From contig JAJKFL010000042.1 of assembly GCA_021186555.1 (NCBI GenBank), forward strand, positions 24,303,521 through 24,367,520: a stretch of 64,000 nucleotides of DNA, written 5' to 3'. Under the pieces are notes generated by a model. That model made no database searches. It worked only from the letters and a program-made list of their open reading frames with translations, and was not told the DNA's origin. Both the position numbers and the translations under genes were made by a program. Numbering within the stretch: the stretch's first letter is position 1; the number at the start of each line of letters is the position of its first letter. The stretch comes from Reticulitermes speratus. Lineage: Eukaryota; Arthropoda; Insecta; Blattodea; Rhinotermitidae. This document shows, piece after piece, positions 1 through 10,179 of this stretch.

Positions 1-320
1 AATGCATGAGGCTTTATTTGAATAGCCCCTTTACACACTTATGTCGTGTTACATACGAAAAGGAACATTTTTAATTTCTGAGCTCACTCAGGTAAAAGAG
101 GACTTGTTAAATGTGTGCTGCAAACTCTTAGACAGGCAAGCCGACTTGGGAACATGAGATCAGAAATGTGACGGACATAAGTAACACACGTGGACTTTGT
201 TGCGACATTGGGTTCAATGCAATTATGTGTTGATGGAAGGGATTCGCCTCTAGTTTCTTTACAGTATCGATTGAATATTTTCCACAGTCAACGCAAATAC
301 TTTAATAATGCCTAATGATA

Positions 321-355
<35 letters not shown>

Positions 356-1680
356 ATACTTCTATTACTCTAGATTATACAACCGTCCTCTTCGACATTT
401 TATTTCTTCAGCGTTTACCTTTACGTTGTGGCCATCTCGGTAACTGTCCACCTCTCATTGCAGGTTTACCTTTGGTTTTTGTGAAATTGCTTTGGCTGTA
501 GCAGCTGAGGAGTGGCACTTGTGTCTACTGATGAGAGGCTGTATAGTAGGGCTAACTGCTGCACAGGATTTGTACCAAAACAGGAAATTTATGAACACAT
601 CTTACCATTTCACAAGAACAAGCAGATGGCGAATCCTGATCCGGAGTTCATGTGATGTGGGAAGGTACAAGATGCCTGCATTTTACACCACCACTCTCCA
701 AGAAATTGAAACAGTCAATCTTCTAGCCTTGTCCACGGTAGCAATGGTATCAAACATTAGTACTACTACTACTACTACTACTACTAATAATAATAATAAT
801 AATAATCAAAATGTGAATACATTCACACACACAATTATTTTATTATCCGTGAGAGGGAAACCTAAAATTACTAAATGATACACTGTTGTCATAAAAAAGG
901 AAATGTCGCCTTCCTGTTTTGTATGTATATGTATTGTTTAGGATAAGTAAAGGGGGTCAGGGGCGTCCGTCATTTATTCCCGCTACATTTCTTCTTGACA
1001 AAGACGTCTCTAATAAGCCTTGAATCACACTTTTATCAACTTTTCACACACACACATTCTTCAGATAAGGGTTATTAAAGAATAAAACATTTCAAAGGTA
1101 GTTTTCTACATCACACTTCTTCAATCTTATAAAATCTTACAACACAAAACAAAACTCACTTTGTCTCTACTTGAGCGATCACTTGGAAGAGAACTGAGAT
1201 TGGTTACTGCTTTCGTGGCAAACCCCTTCCGTCAGACTGCAACTTGTAAACAACGGGAGTGCTTCAATGCAATAGACATGAATACATTCTACAGACATGT
1301 GCAATGGTAGTATACGACTGTAATGTCTCTCGGGTCGTGCGGCACTTGGACCGCAAGACCAAACCCCTGTTGAGATAACAGCCATAATCTTAGAAGTTGT
1401 AACACTAACACTAAACCGTATTCCCATTACCCTTTATGTTATCTAAGGAATACTCTAATGTATTTATGAAGATTAACGTCCAGATATGATGACAACATTT
1501 ATTGTTGTACTGTTTTATAGGAAATCAATCATTCATCAAAAAGATACAATTCAAAACGAAGACAAAGTAATCAGAAACAAATATATTCATAACCGTAAGA
1601 AAATAGTGGTCTGAGTTTTCCATTGCGTGAATTTTGAGGAACCACGTCTTCTGGGTTTTTGCGCCGTGTGGTGCTTTCAA
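1..1680. other. No gene seen; simple repeats only
   Basis: I see no exon with good splice sites or a recognisable protein here. A TAA microsatellite lies at about 325-352 and a compound TAC/TAA microsatellite at about 760-806. The open frame at 492-878 runs through the second microsatellite (its Thr and Asn runs) and is not evidence of a gene. Confidence 0.6.
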
Positions 1681-1790
1681 GGAAATGTACCGCCTTCATG
1701 CTCTGGGTTATGAGCCAATTCATGGACTCATAACCTGAAGATGAAGGCGGTATATTCCTTCGAAACGTCGGGAAGCACTTACCCAAACAC
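1681..1790 (+). repeat. Fold-back repeat with a hammerhead-like core
   Basis: The left arm (from 1,689, ACCGCCTTCAT, through GTTATGAG) is the inverted complement of the right arm (CTCATAAC through ATGAAGGCGGT, ending about 1,752). The right arm carries CTGAAGA at 1,735-1,741, a GAAGG/CCTTC hairpin, GAAA at 1,762-1,765, then CG and TC. The flanks do not form a good outer stem, so this is a decayed copy of the ribozyme-like motif seen better at 26,814. Confidence 0.55.
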
Positions 1791-1829
1791 ACGACACAAC
1801 AACACAGAAGACCTACTAGCTCAATACGG

Positions 1830-1862
1830 AAACGGGTTTCGGCGCTGAGCCATTCTCAGGGG
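1830..1862 (-). repeat. Degenerate hammerhead-like core, minus strand
   Basis: Read on the minus strand: CTGAGAA (1,853-1,859), a GGC/GCC hairpin, GAAA (1,837-1,840), then a C-rich run. The core differs from CTGANGA at the sixth base. It faces the copy at 1,735. Confidence 0.35.
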
Positions 1863-1917
1863 TAGTGCGGCAACGATCCAGCCATACCTGACGTACTGAA
1901 AGCCGTTGATTCTGTTA

Positions 1918-1958
1918 TCTTCTCTCTCTCTCCCCCTCTCTCTCTCTCTTTCTCTCTC
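1918..1958. repeat. TC-rich microsatellite
   Basis: A nearly pure CT tract with a few C and T interruptions. A shorter CT/CA stretch follows near 2,080-2,097. Confidence 0.9.
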
Positions 1959-2695
1959 ACTTGTTACAGAAGCAACGAGACATAATGTCTTATCGCAGCA
2001 TTACTTGCAGAAGAGGGATGAAACTTAGTTAAATGAAAGATGCAGAGAAAAAAACACACTGACTTCTCTCAATATCTGTCTCTCTCTCACACACATGCTT
2101 GAAACCGCAAAGACTGCAGTGAATTGAAGCATCCCGAGGCTGTTAGAAAATTCTTCCTATAAATTGTGTATAACATAAAGTTGTGACTTTCGGGAAACAA
2201 GATTTACAAGTTTTCTCCCTTTCTTAAATAGAGGGAAGTTATTTCGTACTTTCAGTGTTGTGGTGGCTCAATAATAACCATCTCGGAGAACTCGCCACTG
2301 GTACAAACACAACTGTACTTATCACTCTACGCTTACAGCTGAACACATTAGTGTACTCAGTCTGCCGACTGACAAATAATTACGCTTTTGTAGATGTTGT
2401 CTTGTAGATTCACATATGTGGCGGCACATCACAACAATAATGACGGCTCTCAGAGATTTACTCAATTCTATAAAGACAGAAACTTTATTTGACTAAGATT
2501 TGATAAACGGTTACTAGCCCCTGGTTTAGCAACCACAGAAATCACAACTTGTAAATTTTCAAGCAAATTCTACTCTTGTTGCTATGCGACGGCTCGACCA
2601 GACATTTTGCTATGTTGTGAAAAGTTACACCACGCATGTAAGTAAAACAAATAAAATGAGGTTATATCAAATCACATTCTCCAAAATAACTTAAT

Positions 2696-2737
2696 ATGGT
2701 TACATGTTTCGGCATTAAAACATCGCCATCAGACCAT
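2696..2737 (-). ncRNA. Hammerhead-like motif with paired stem I (candidate)
   Basis: On the minus strand the order is ATGGT (stem I), CTGATGG, a hairpin closed by GGC/GCC, GAAA (2,707-2,710), the palindrome CATG (2,703-2,706), TA, then ACCAT (stem I, 2,696-2,700). ATGGT and ACCAT pair perfectly. Against the other copies (CTGATGATGGC) three bases are missing between the core and the hairpin, so activity is doubtful. Confidence 0.4.
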
Positions 2738-2790
2738 CAGATCTTAATATCAAAGCAAAACCCTGTACAGTCCATTTATTTTTGTACGGT

Positions 2791-3344
2791 ATAATCCCGA
2801 TTGCTGATCCCAGTGGCCGTGCGGTCTAAGGCGTGGGTCTTCGGCCGCTCGCTTACTGGGATCGTGGGTTCGAATCCCACCGGGGGCATGGATGTTTGTG
2901 TTGTGTTGTAAAAAGACGGTTGTGGACCGTAAGTGACATGAAAGGACGAAAAAATGAATCAAAGGGGAAAAACCCAGGAATTAGTAAAAAAAAAAAATCC
3001 CACCGGGGGCATGGATGTTTGTGTTGTGCTTGTTGTAAGGACGGTAATATGGAACGTAAAGTGACATGAAGGACGAAAGGATTTAAACAGTACAAAAATG
3101 GATCAAAGGGGAAAAAAACCCCGGACAGGCAAAAAAAAAAAATCCCACCGGGGGCATGGATGTCTGTCTCTTGTGAGTGTTGTGTGTTGTCAGGTAGAGG
3201 TCTCTGCGACGAGCTGGTCCCTCGTCCAGAGGAGTCCTACCGACTGCGGTGTGTCTCAACTGTGTGTGATCGTGAAACATCGACGAAACGAGAAGGCCCA
3301 GGCCCATATAGGGCTGTCGAGCCATAAAAAAAATAATCCCGATT
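2791..3344 (+). repeat. Three-unit tRNA-derived SINE array with one target duplication
   Basis: The first unit starts with a tRNA-like head: an A-box-like region near 2,815 and a clear B box, GGTTCGAATCC, near 2,868-2,878. It runs through GGGGGCATGGATG to a poly-A tract near 2,986. Two further units follow, each restarting at TCCCACCGGGGGCATGG (about 2,997 and 3,144) directly after a poly-A tract, so they lack the tRNA head. The whole array is flanked by the same 12-mer, ATAATCCCGATT, at 2,791-2,802 and 3,333-3,344. A related single copy lies at about 9,945-10,175 on the minus strand. Confidence 0.85.
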
Positions 3345-4539
3345 ATCCCATATTCATTTTTATTCAAAGTGCCGTACGGTGCTGTAAGAACGCTGTACTA
3401 GCTACTTGCACATTCATTTTAGGAAATTCACTTCATTTTAGCAAAAAACGACTTTGCATGTAACAGAATAAATTACACTCCTCGCCACGCATATATGTCT
3501 ACATATTGATTGCCCTCTTCCATGAGTTCACTTCGTACGCCGTGCACATTTTATGTATATACACGTTGTCAGTTGCTTCAGGGACATTTCGTTATTGGCT
3601 TCTATTACGCGAGTGCAGCCTTGGTTTAGATTGTTTGTGGAAGTAATTAACTTCTCATAAAGAAGTGAATTTTTCATTAATATATCCAAAGAAAAGAGAA
3701 AGAAAATGTTGTTTCCATAGAACAAAAACTTAAATCCGTACAATGACTAGACTTTTGCATTAAGTGTTAATCTTGGTCATTGGAAGGGGCGAATTGGAAA
3801 GGTGGTTTTCTGCCAAGGCTTCAAATGGATGGATAATGAAAGTATGGATGGTATAAGAGAGGGATGGAGGGATGGAAAGGCGGATGAACGGATGGATGGA
3901 TGGACAGAAAGGTATATAAGTAAATAGAGAACCGTATGTATGTATCTATATATGTGGGTAGGCAGGCAGTTTGGTAGACGAACAGGAAGAGAGACAGACA
4001 ATTGATATTTTGTGTTGGAAAACCAAAGTCTGGGACGAAGTCAAGAAAAAACATTGGTCTGATCTTGGTGAAACTTACTTCGAGAAGAATAAAACATATT
4101 TAAGACAACAAAGGAAATTGTGGGAAAAAAATCGCGAATTTTTTTTTACTAAAACTTACACCAGGCTGTGGAAACGTCAATAATGGTGACACACAACAAT
4201 GTACGAAGAAGGGCAGCAGCTGACTGTCAACAACAAAGCAGACGTTGTAAGTCATAGTGGTGACAGTTTACAAAATGATATCGAAAGGTCAGAGAAAGTT
4301 CACAGTGTGAGTTATAGAGGCTGATTTAAGGTTATTGAGAAGGAATCTGCTTACGCTGAACAACAAAGGCAGGCGACAGCTACAGACGTCCTACTGATAA
4401 GGTGCTGCGTGAACTTGCTGCACAGAAAAGAAAGATTTCTCAAAGAGAAATGCCGGTTATTCGTTTATTAACATGTAAACATCGTCTACAAATTTACATT
4501 TTATTAAAAATAATTTTTCCGAGTTATTTTTACTTGATT
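3345..4539. other. No gene seen; GGAT-rich repeat at 3,826-3,905
   Basis: Apart from a degenerate GGAT/GATG tetranucleotide tract, nothing here is recognisable. The frame at 3,971-4,183 is rich in charged residues but has no splice sites or family resemblance I can support. Confidence 0.5.
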
Positions 4540-6594
4540 ATTCATTCTGTAGTCTGTCTTAGGACAGGTCCGTAACCTCTTCCAAAGTGCGTTCTCCACA
4601 GGATGCGATCTAGTGCTTTCTCTTTCAATTTCCAGTATCTTATCTTTTCCTTAACGTCATCCAGTAGCTGCTTACGTCTTCTCCCTCGTCTTCCCGTCAT
4701 TTCTATGCTTCCTTCTAACTTTCCTTCAATCACGTGTTTTAGAAGGCAGTTTTTACGCAAGATGTGACCAATCCAATTAGCCTTTCTTCTTCTTATTGTA
4801 TGTAGGATATTCCTCTCCTCATTGACTATGTGTAATATTTCTTCATTTCTCACACGATCGGTCTAACTGATCTTCTCCATTCTTCTCGAGCACCACATTT
4901 CAGAACTTTCCAGGTATTTCTGATCTACTTTCTGAAGTGTCCATGTTTCATGTCCATTATGCTCCAAACGTAGCATTTTACTACATTCTTCCTTAAATTT
5001 AAGTCCAACTTGCTGGGGAAATGAGTCTTCTCCTTGTTGAATGCTGTTTTTGCCATGACAATTCTGGATTTAATTTCACGTATGCACCTTGCATCATTTG
5101 TTATCATGCTACCCAAATAACTGAAACATTGCACATTCTCCAATTGTTTTTGATCTTTCATAATTTTTATGGGCGATGGTTACCTTGAGATTCTCATTAC
5201 TTTAGTTTCTTCCACATTCATTTCCATTCCATAGCGTCTTCAATTTCAATTGGTCTATCAACCATGCCCTGTAACACCTTTTCTTCCTTAGCCAGCAGCA
5301 CATAATCATCTGCATATTTCACAGTGTGAATTACTTGTCCTCCTATTTTGAAGTCTCCAAACCCTACAAGAGCTTCCTTTGTAAGGTACTCGCTGTATAA
5401 TTTGAACAGAATCGGTGTCAAAGAGCAACCTTGTCTAACTCCTCTTCCAATCTTCACACTTCCCGCCTCTCCTTGGTGCAGTTGCACTTTAATCAACAAT
5501 CTTCTTTCGGGCCAATGTATCCCAGTTCCCTTTAGGATCTGCAATAATTTTGTTCAGTTGACACAGTCAAATGCCTTCTGTCAGTCTATGATGCAAGCAC
5601 ACAATTCCTCATCCATGTCCAAGGCTCGTTCTGATATTATTCTCAGCATCCCAATTGTAAACCTAGTTACTTTTCCTCTCCTAAAAACAAACTGATCTTC
5701 TCCAAGTGCATCCTCAGACTTCCTTTCAATCCTTCTTCTAAGTATTCTCGTTACTATCTTTGCTGTATGTGCGATGAGGCTGACTGTGCTATGGTAGCTG
5801 CATTTTTGTAGCTTTGGGCTTCTTTTTTAAAGCAATCATTGTAACTTCAATAAAATCTCTGGGCCACTCTCCAGTTACGTACATGCTGTTGATCAGCAGT
5901 GTCATTAGTTGAGACCATCTTCTCCCAACAATTTGAGTACATCCCCAGGTACATCGTCATCTCATGTAGCCTTCTTATCCCTCATCTCCTTGATAGCTTT
6001 CTCCACTTCACTTTGCAAAATATAAGGGCCTTTCTTCTCTTCATCTACTTCTTCAGGTTCGACGTCTAGGTGTTCTGATCGATTAGCTCGATCATAGAGC
6101 TCTGTAATATAATTCTCCCAATTTTTCAGTACTTGTCTCTGATCTATTATTATATTCCCTTGAGAGTCTTTGATGCCAATGTTTTGAATCCCATGGCTTT
6201 CTTTCCAACCTAGTTCCTTTGTCTTCATGTACATTAGATCATAACGTCCTGTTCTTTGAAATTCTATGATCTCGTCACACATGCTCTCAAGATATTCCTT
6301 GTCCGTCTCTCTTTTCAATTGGTTCCTCAGCCTCCTGTAGTTCTTCCTCCCTTCTTCGTTGTTGACATTCTTCCATTTCCTTCGTTCATCTATTTTACTG
6401 ATCATCTCCTGTGTAATCCACGGCTTTCTTGCTCTCCTCTCGACTTTTCCAACCAAATTACTCATAGTGTCTAACACACATTTCTTGATGTTGTTCCACT
6501 GCACTTCCATATTCCCACTTTCACGTTTGATTGCACCAAGTTTTTCTTCTCGACTATTGTGCACTTTTTCTCTTTGAGCATATAACTTCTCCAA
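4540..6594 (-). mobile_element. Decayed LINE with reverse transcriptase (family C)
   Basis: A non-LTR retrotransposon on the minus strand, broken into several frames. From its 5' side: a linker before the RT (5,962-6,594); RT core blocks at 5,218-5,544 with GVRQGCSLTPILF and the catalytic box YADD; then the C-terminal region at 4,542-5,161, including YLGSMIT and a basic GRRGRRRKQLLDD stretch followed by a Trp-rich end. Stops and frame changes separate the blocks, so it makes no working protein. No endonuclease domain is visible and the copy looks 5'-truncated. A second fragment of the family lies at about 32,860-33,150. Confidence 0.8.
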
Positions 6595-6599
6595 ACTAC

Positions 6600-7960
6600 C
6601 ATCTTAGTTTTAGCTTTTGGAACCATATGATTTTACTTTATAGTATTTTTTCGTAGTTTAATAATACATTATTTGGCATTTACCCTCGTCGTTTTCATTA
6701 GTCTTCCTAGCATAAGACATATTCAATTATCCGATAGCCTCTAGCTCCCTTTTAGGTCAGATGATTAGGAATCTCACTGTTGTTTTTTTTGTGTTTTTCT
6801 ACAGAGGTATTAACATTTCACTAAAATTTTAACTGCGGGCTTTTTCACTTCTATTCTAAACTTATTTAATTGTGCCTATCATGCCCAATAACATATTAAT
6901 CAATAAGTAACTTAATTAGTTGGTTTTATGCTCAGATACTTTTATGTTTAAGATTTTGCCCAAATATAATACTATTTGTACGAATAGAGAATTATTTATT
7001 GGTTCTAATGTTTTTTTCGTTTTTAATATTATGGTTATTATGGTAATTTTTTATTATTTTATATTTGATATGTCTGCCAACTTGACAAGCATTCTTACAC
7101 TTGTTGCCCTACACTTTGTATTTTACGAGTCACTTTTTTCATTTTATTGATCCTGCTAATTATTCTGTAGTGTGAGATTCAATGAAGAATGTGCTTATTT
7201 CTGCACGCTTTATTCTCCTTCTTGTATTACATAGATATGTTAATAAATTTTATGTATTCAGAAAACCTCTCACTATCTCATGTAAAATTCGATTTTGTAG
7301 CTGTCCCCTGTGTAGCTGTGCTCCAGCCAGAGTTGTTTAACTGATATCGTGTTACGGGAGCCTGCCTATTGCGAACAGCAATATTTTGATACAGAAGAAA
7401 GCTTCTTTGAGGGAAAATATTTGAAAATGTGAGTATGGTCTTAATATTAATAATACCTTACAGAAACATAAGCAAATATGTTAAAAAAGCTGGACTCAAG
7501 ACTTGACACAATAGGTGTCTTGGCTATTGAAAATAAGTTATATAAGACAGCAATATTTATACACGAATCTAATACAAGAAAATAATGTAATATTCTAATA
7601 TTCCTTATTTTGTACTTGATTTGTGAACATATACACATCCTTACCCACACAGCCTCATCTTCTTCTTACGTTGCATCCTCATATTTTAAAATACTTATGT
7701 GTTTATTGATATGTAAATCGATAAGCCTAACTTTACCATCGTGAATCAACATGACAGAGTATCCGATCCTGACACTGCGCGCTTGGCCAGTTGTAGTAGA
7801 AACACCGTAATGGTAGGTCTACGTCTACAAACAGTCCAATCACTTTTAGTTAACAACACTTTGATTGAACATAAGCAATCAACAGGCAGAAGGGCACGGA
7901 ATATTGCTTGCTGCATTGTTGGACTGTAATAACGAACAAACTAAAGCTGGTGCAGGGCTA
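6600..7960. other. No gene seen
   Basis: AT-rich sequence without convincing exons. It should belong to the intron that follows exon 3 of the fucosyltransferase-like gene (minus strand). I searched by eye for the next conserved fucosyltransferase blocks and did not find them here or further toward position 1. Confidence 0.5.
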
Positions 7961-7965
7961 CCAAC

Positions 7966-9680
7966 CTGTAAGTCATGGACCAGTTGAAGATTCCATTATA
8001 GTCTTTCATTTCGGTAGTGGCACTGCCTAAGGTGAAGGTATGGAACGGGTTCTCGTCCGTGAGAAATACCCAGCGCTGGTGGGCGGGTCGCGGTGTCTCC
8101 GAGTCCGGCAAGAATTGCCGGTTGGGTGTGCGATGCAGGTGGAAAAGCACGGCGTCGGCTGTGTTCAGTTCGCGGCTGTTGTATGTCAGGCGGCAGTTGG
8201 ACACCGAGCAGTCCTGGAAAGGGTCCCATCTAAAAGGGAGAATTAAGTCTGCAGACTTTAGCAGAGAGCCATCGTTAGTAAGTCTGCAACTAGTTATGGC
8301 AGAATAAGATAATTCCCAAAACCTTGTGTGTTTAATAACAGGACAGTAACAGTCTAGCCAGCACCTCACTTGAGACTGAAGTATTTACGATTCATTAGGC
8401 ACAGTAATCCAACGGGTAATTTCTTATTTCTGGTCATGTCCTTTAGGCTATAGGATGGCGTATCGTCGTATGTGAAAAACATATTAGTCAAATTTTGAAC
8501 ACTGTGACAATGCTTAAATATGACCTGTGGAGGGACGCACCCTTAATATATCTTAAATAATCATAAATATATTTTCATGTGTTTGACGATATATGTTGAA
8601 GCATTATAACCGGATTCCAGTGCACTTTTAATTTGGACCTTCGGTTACACATGTTAATACGTGTAGATGTTGCTAGACCAATTCTTACCGCCGACTTCCG
8701 AACCGCATAACAAAACGCTTCTCGATGTTAGGTCCGTGCTTCCACACCAAGATAGTGAAGTTCCTGTCGTACAGCGGCACACTTGACATATCTCCAAGAA
8801 ATAGCCGCCTTCCCAAAGCAGACATATTCTGAATCTGTAAAAGTAATTACTGTCTGGTAAGTTATTTAACATTTTATTAATTTCTGAAATTATTTGGGGT
8901 CGAAACGGTGAATGCATTTTGGCGAAATTGCGGATGTAGCAACTTAGGGCTATTTCAATTATAAATGTGTGAAAAGCAATGAAGGAACTCATTCAAGACT
9001 GCGAATGCAACTGTCGAACTTCAACTGTGTTCCCCACAAATACAAATCGATTGATGTTCCGCTTGGGCTTAAAAACTTTCTGCGAAATAAAGAAGAAAAG
9101 GGCGGAAAGAAAGGAGGCAAAAAATAAATAGAGAAAAATGTCGTAAACAAATTGTGTGATGGGAATGAAAAACGAAGTTTAGTTAAAATCACGAGATTTG
9201 TTATTCACAAGTGGATGACTATGAATATTAGGCCTACTGGCTTCTGAGATTTAATGCAGTATGTTTTGGTAGAAACTTACCATTGGTTCTCCTATACTGA
9301 CGGTGGAAGCAGCACGTTGCTTCTAAACGTTGGTAAATTTGTAAAATATTACAAGCACCACCTTCATTACAATCGGTGAATTTATCCCCAGGTAAATGAT
9401 TTGTCCTTATGGAGCAGGGTTAGTGAGCAACCATTACAACGAAACTTACATCCCTTTGCTGCAAACCGCGCCAGTTTTGCGCCGCATCATCCAGGACTTC
9501 GTCCGCCGTGATGTAATTGTATTGCTCTGATTCCACTGTGTAATACAAGTCTCCAGAATTTATCTGATTCCTCAGAAGGCACATCACAAGGAACACAATT
9601 ATCAGCGCCGTAGAAAATATTCTCCATCGCTTCGAATATCTGATCTTTAGTTGAAAAGGAAAATATCCTCTCTTTCCCAT
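7966..9680 (-). CDS. Alpha-1,3-fucosyltransferase-like gene, first three coding exons (3' part not in view)
   Basis: Three minus-strand exons join in phase. Exon 1 is 9,450-9,680, from ATG to donor GTAAGT. Exon 2 is 8,689-8,834, acceptor TTTTACAG and donor GTAAGA. Exon 3 is 7,966-8,229, acceptor CCCTTTTAG and donor GTTGGT. Together they give about 213 residues. Residues 20-36 form one hydrophobic segment after a basic N-terminus, as in type II Golgi enzymes. Exon 2 reads FTILVWKHGPNIEKRF. Exon 3 has WDPFQDCSVSNC, then ADAVLFHLHR, QRWVFLTDENP and FNWSMTYR. This block order is that of the N-terminal half of family GT10 fucosyltransferases, which move fucose from GDP-fucose to glycans. The GDP-fucose-binding C-terminal half is missing from the window; the next intron must exceed 7.9 kb unless the gene is broken. 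I infer a working gene because three junctions keep phase. The acceptor substrate and paralogue (FucTA- or FucTC-like) cannot be told. Confidence 0.8.
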
Positions 9681-9944
9681 GGTAACATGACAACTTGTTT
9701 AGGATATTTGCTCTAAGTTTGGTGTCATGTCTAGTACTAGTCGTACATCCTTTTGTCAACACAACGTTCATTGTCAGTCGCTATCATTTGGATTTTCAGT
9801 ACCCTGCAAACAAATGAAAGTCCATTGATAGGAAACGAAACAACACCAGGTCACTCCGAGATAATGAACCAAGGTTTGTAAGAATTTCAATGTTGAATCG
9901 CGTACTTGTCTTAACATATAGTTATGCTTGTATAGATTTCTTTT

Positions 9945-10175
9945 GTGTGGTGCAACAGACCAACTCGGGCCCAGGCCGTTCATTATTGGGGTTCGTAGAT
10001 CACGCAATTATACACACACTCTCGGTAGGACTCCTCTAAACGGGTGGTCACCTCATCGTAGAGGCCGCTACCTGCACAACACACAACAAACCCAAGGTAA
10101 GAACATCCATGCCCTCAGCGGGTTTCGAAACCGCAATTCCAGCAATCAAGCGACTTCAGACTTACGCGTGCATGT
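9945..10175 (-). repeat. Degenerate SINE, same family as the 2.8-kb array
   Basis: Read on the minus strand it has a B-box-like GGTTTCGAAACCC, then GAGGGCATGGATG, GTTGTGTGTTGTGCAGGTAG and GAGGAGTCCTACCGA, which match the body of the third unit of the array at 2,803-3,332. It is diverged and no target duplication is obvious. Confidence 0.65.
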
Positions 10176-10179
10176 AGAG

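Noticed and set aside
492-878. 128-codon plus-strand frame with Thr and Asn runs
   Set aside because: It reads through a TAC/TAA microsatellite and resembles nothing known.
2811-2885. Possible tRNA gene
   Set aside because: The tRNA-like head continues into a SINE body with poly-A and a target duplication, so it is a retroposon.
8017-8307. Plus-strand frames opposite the fucosyltransferase exon
   Set aside because: Antisense shadows of the minus-strand exon at 7,966-8,229.
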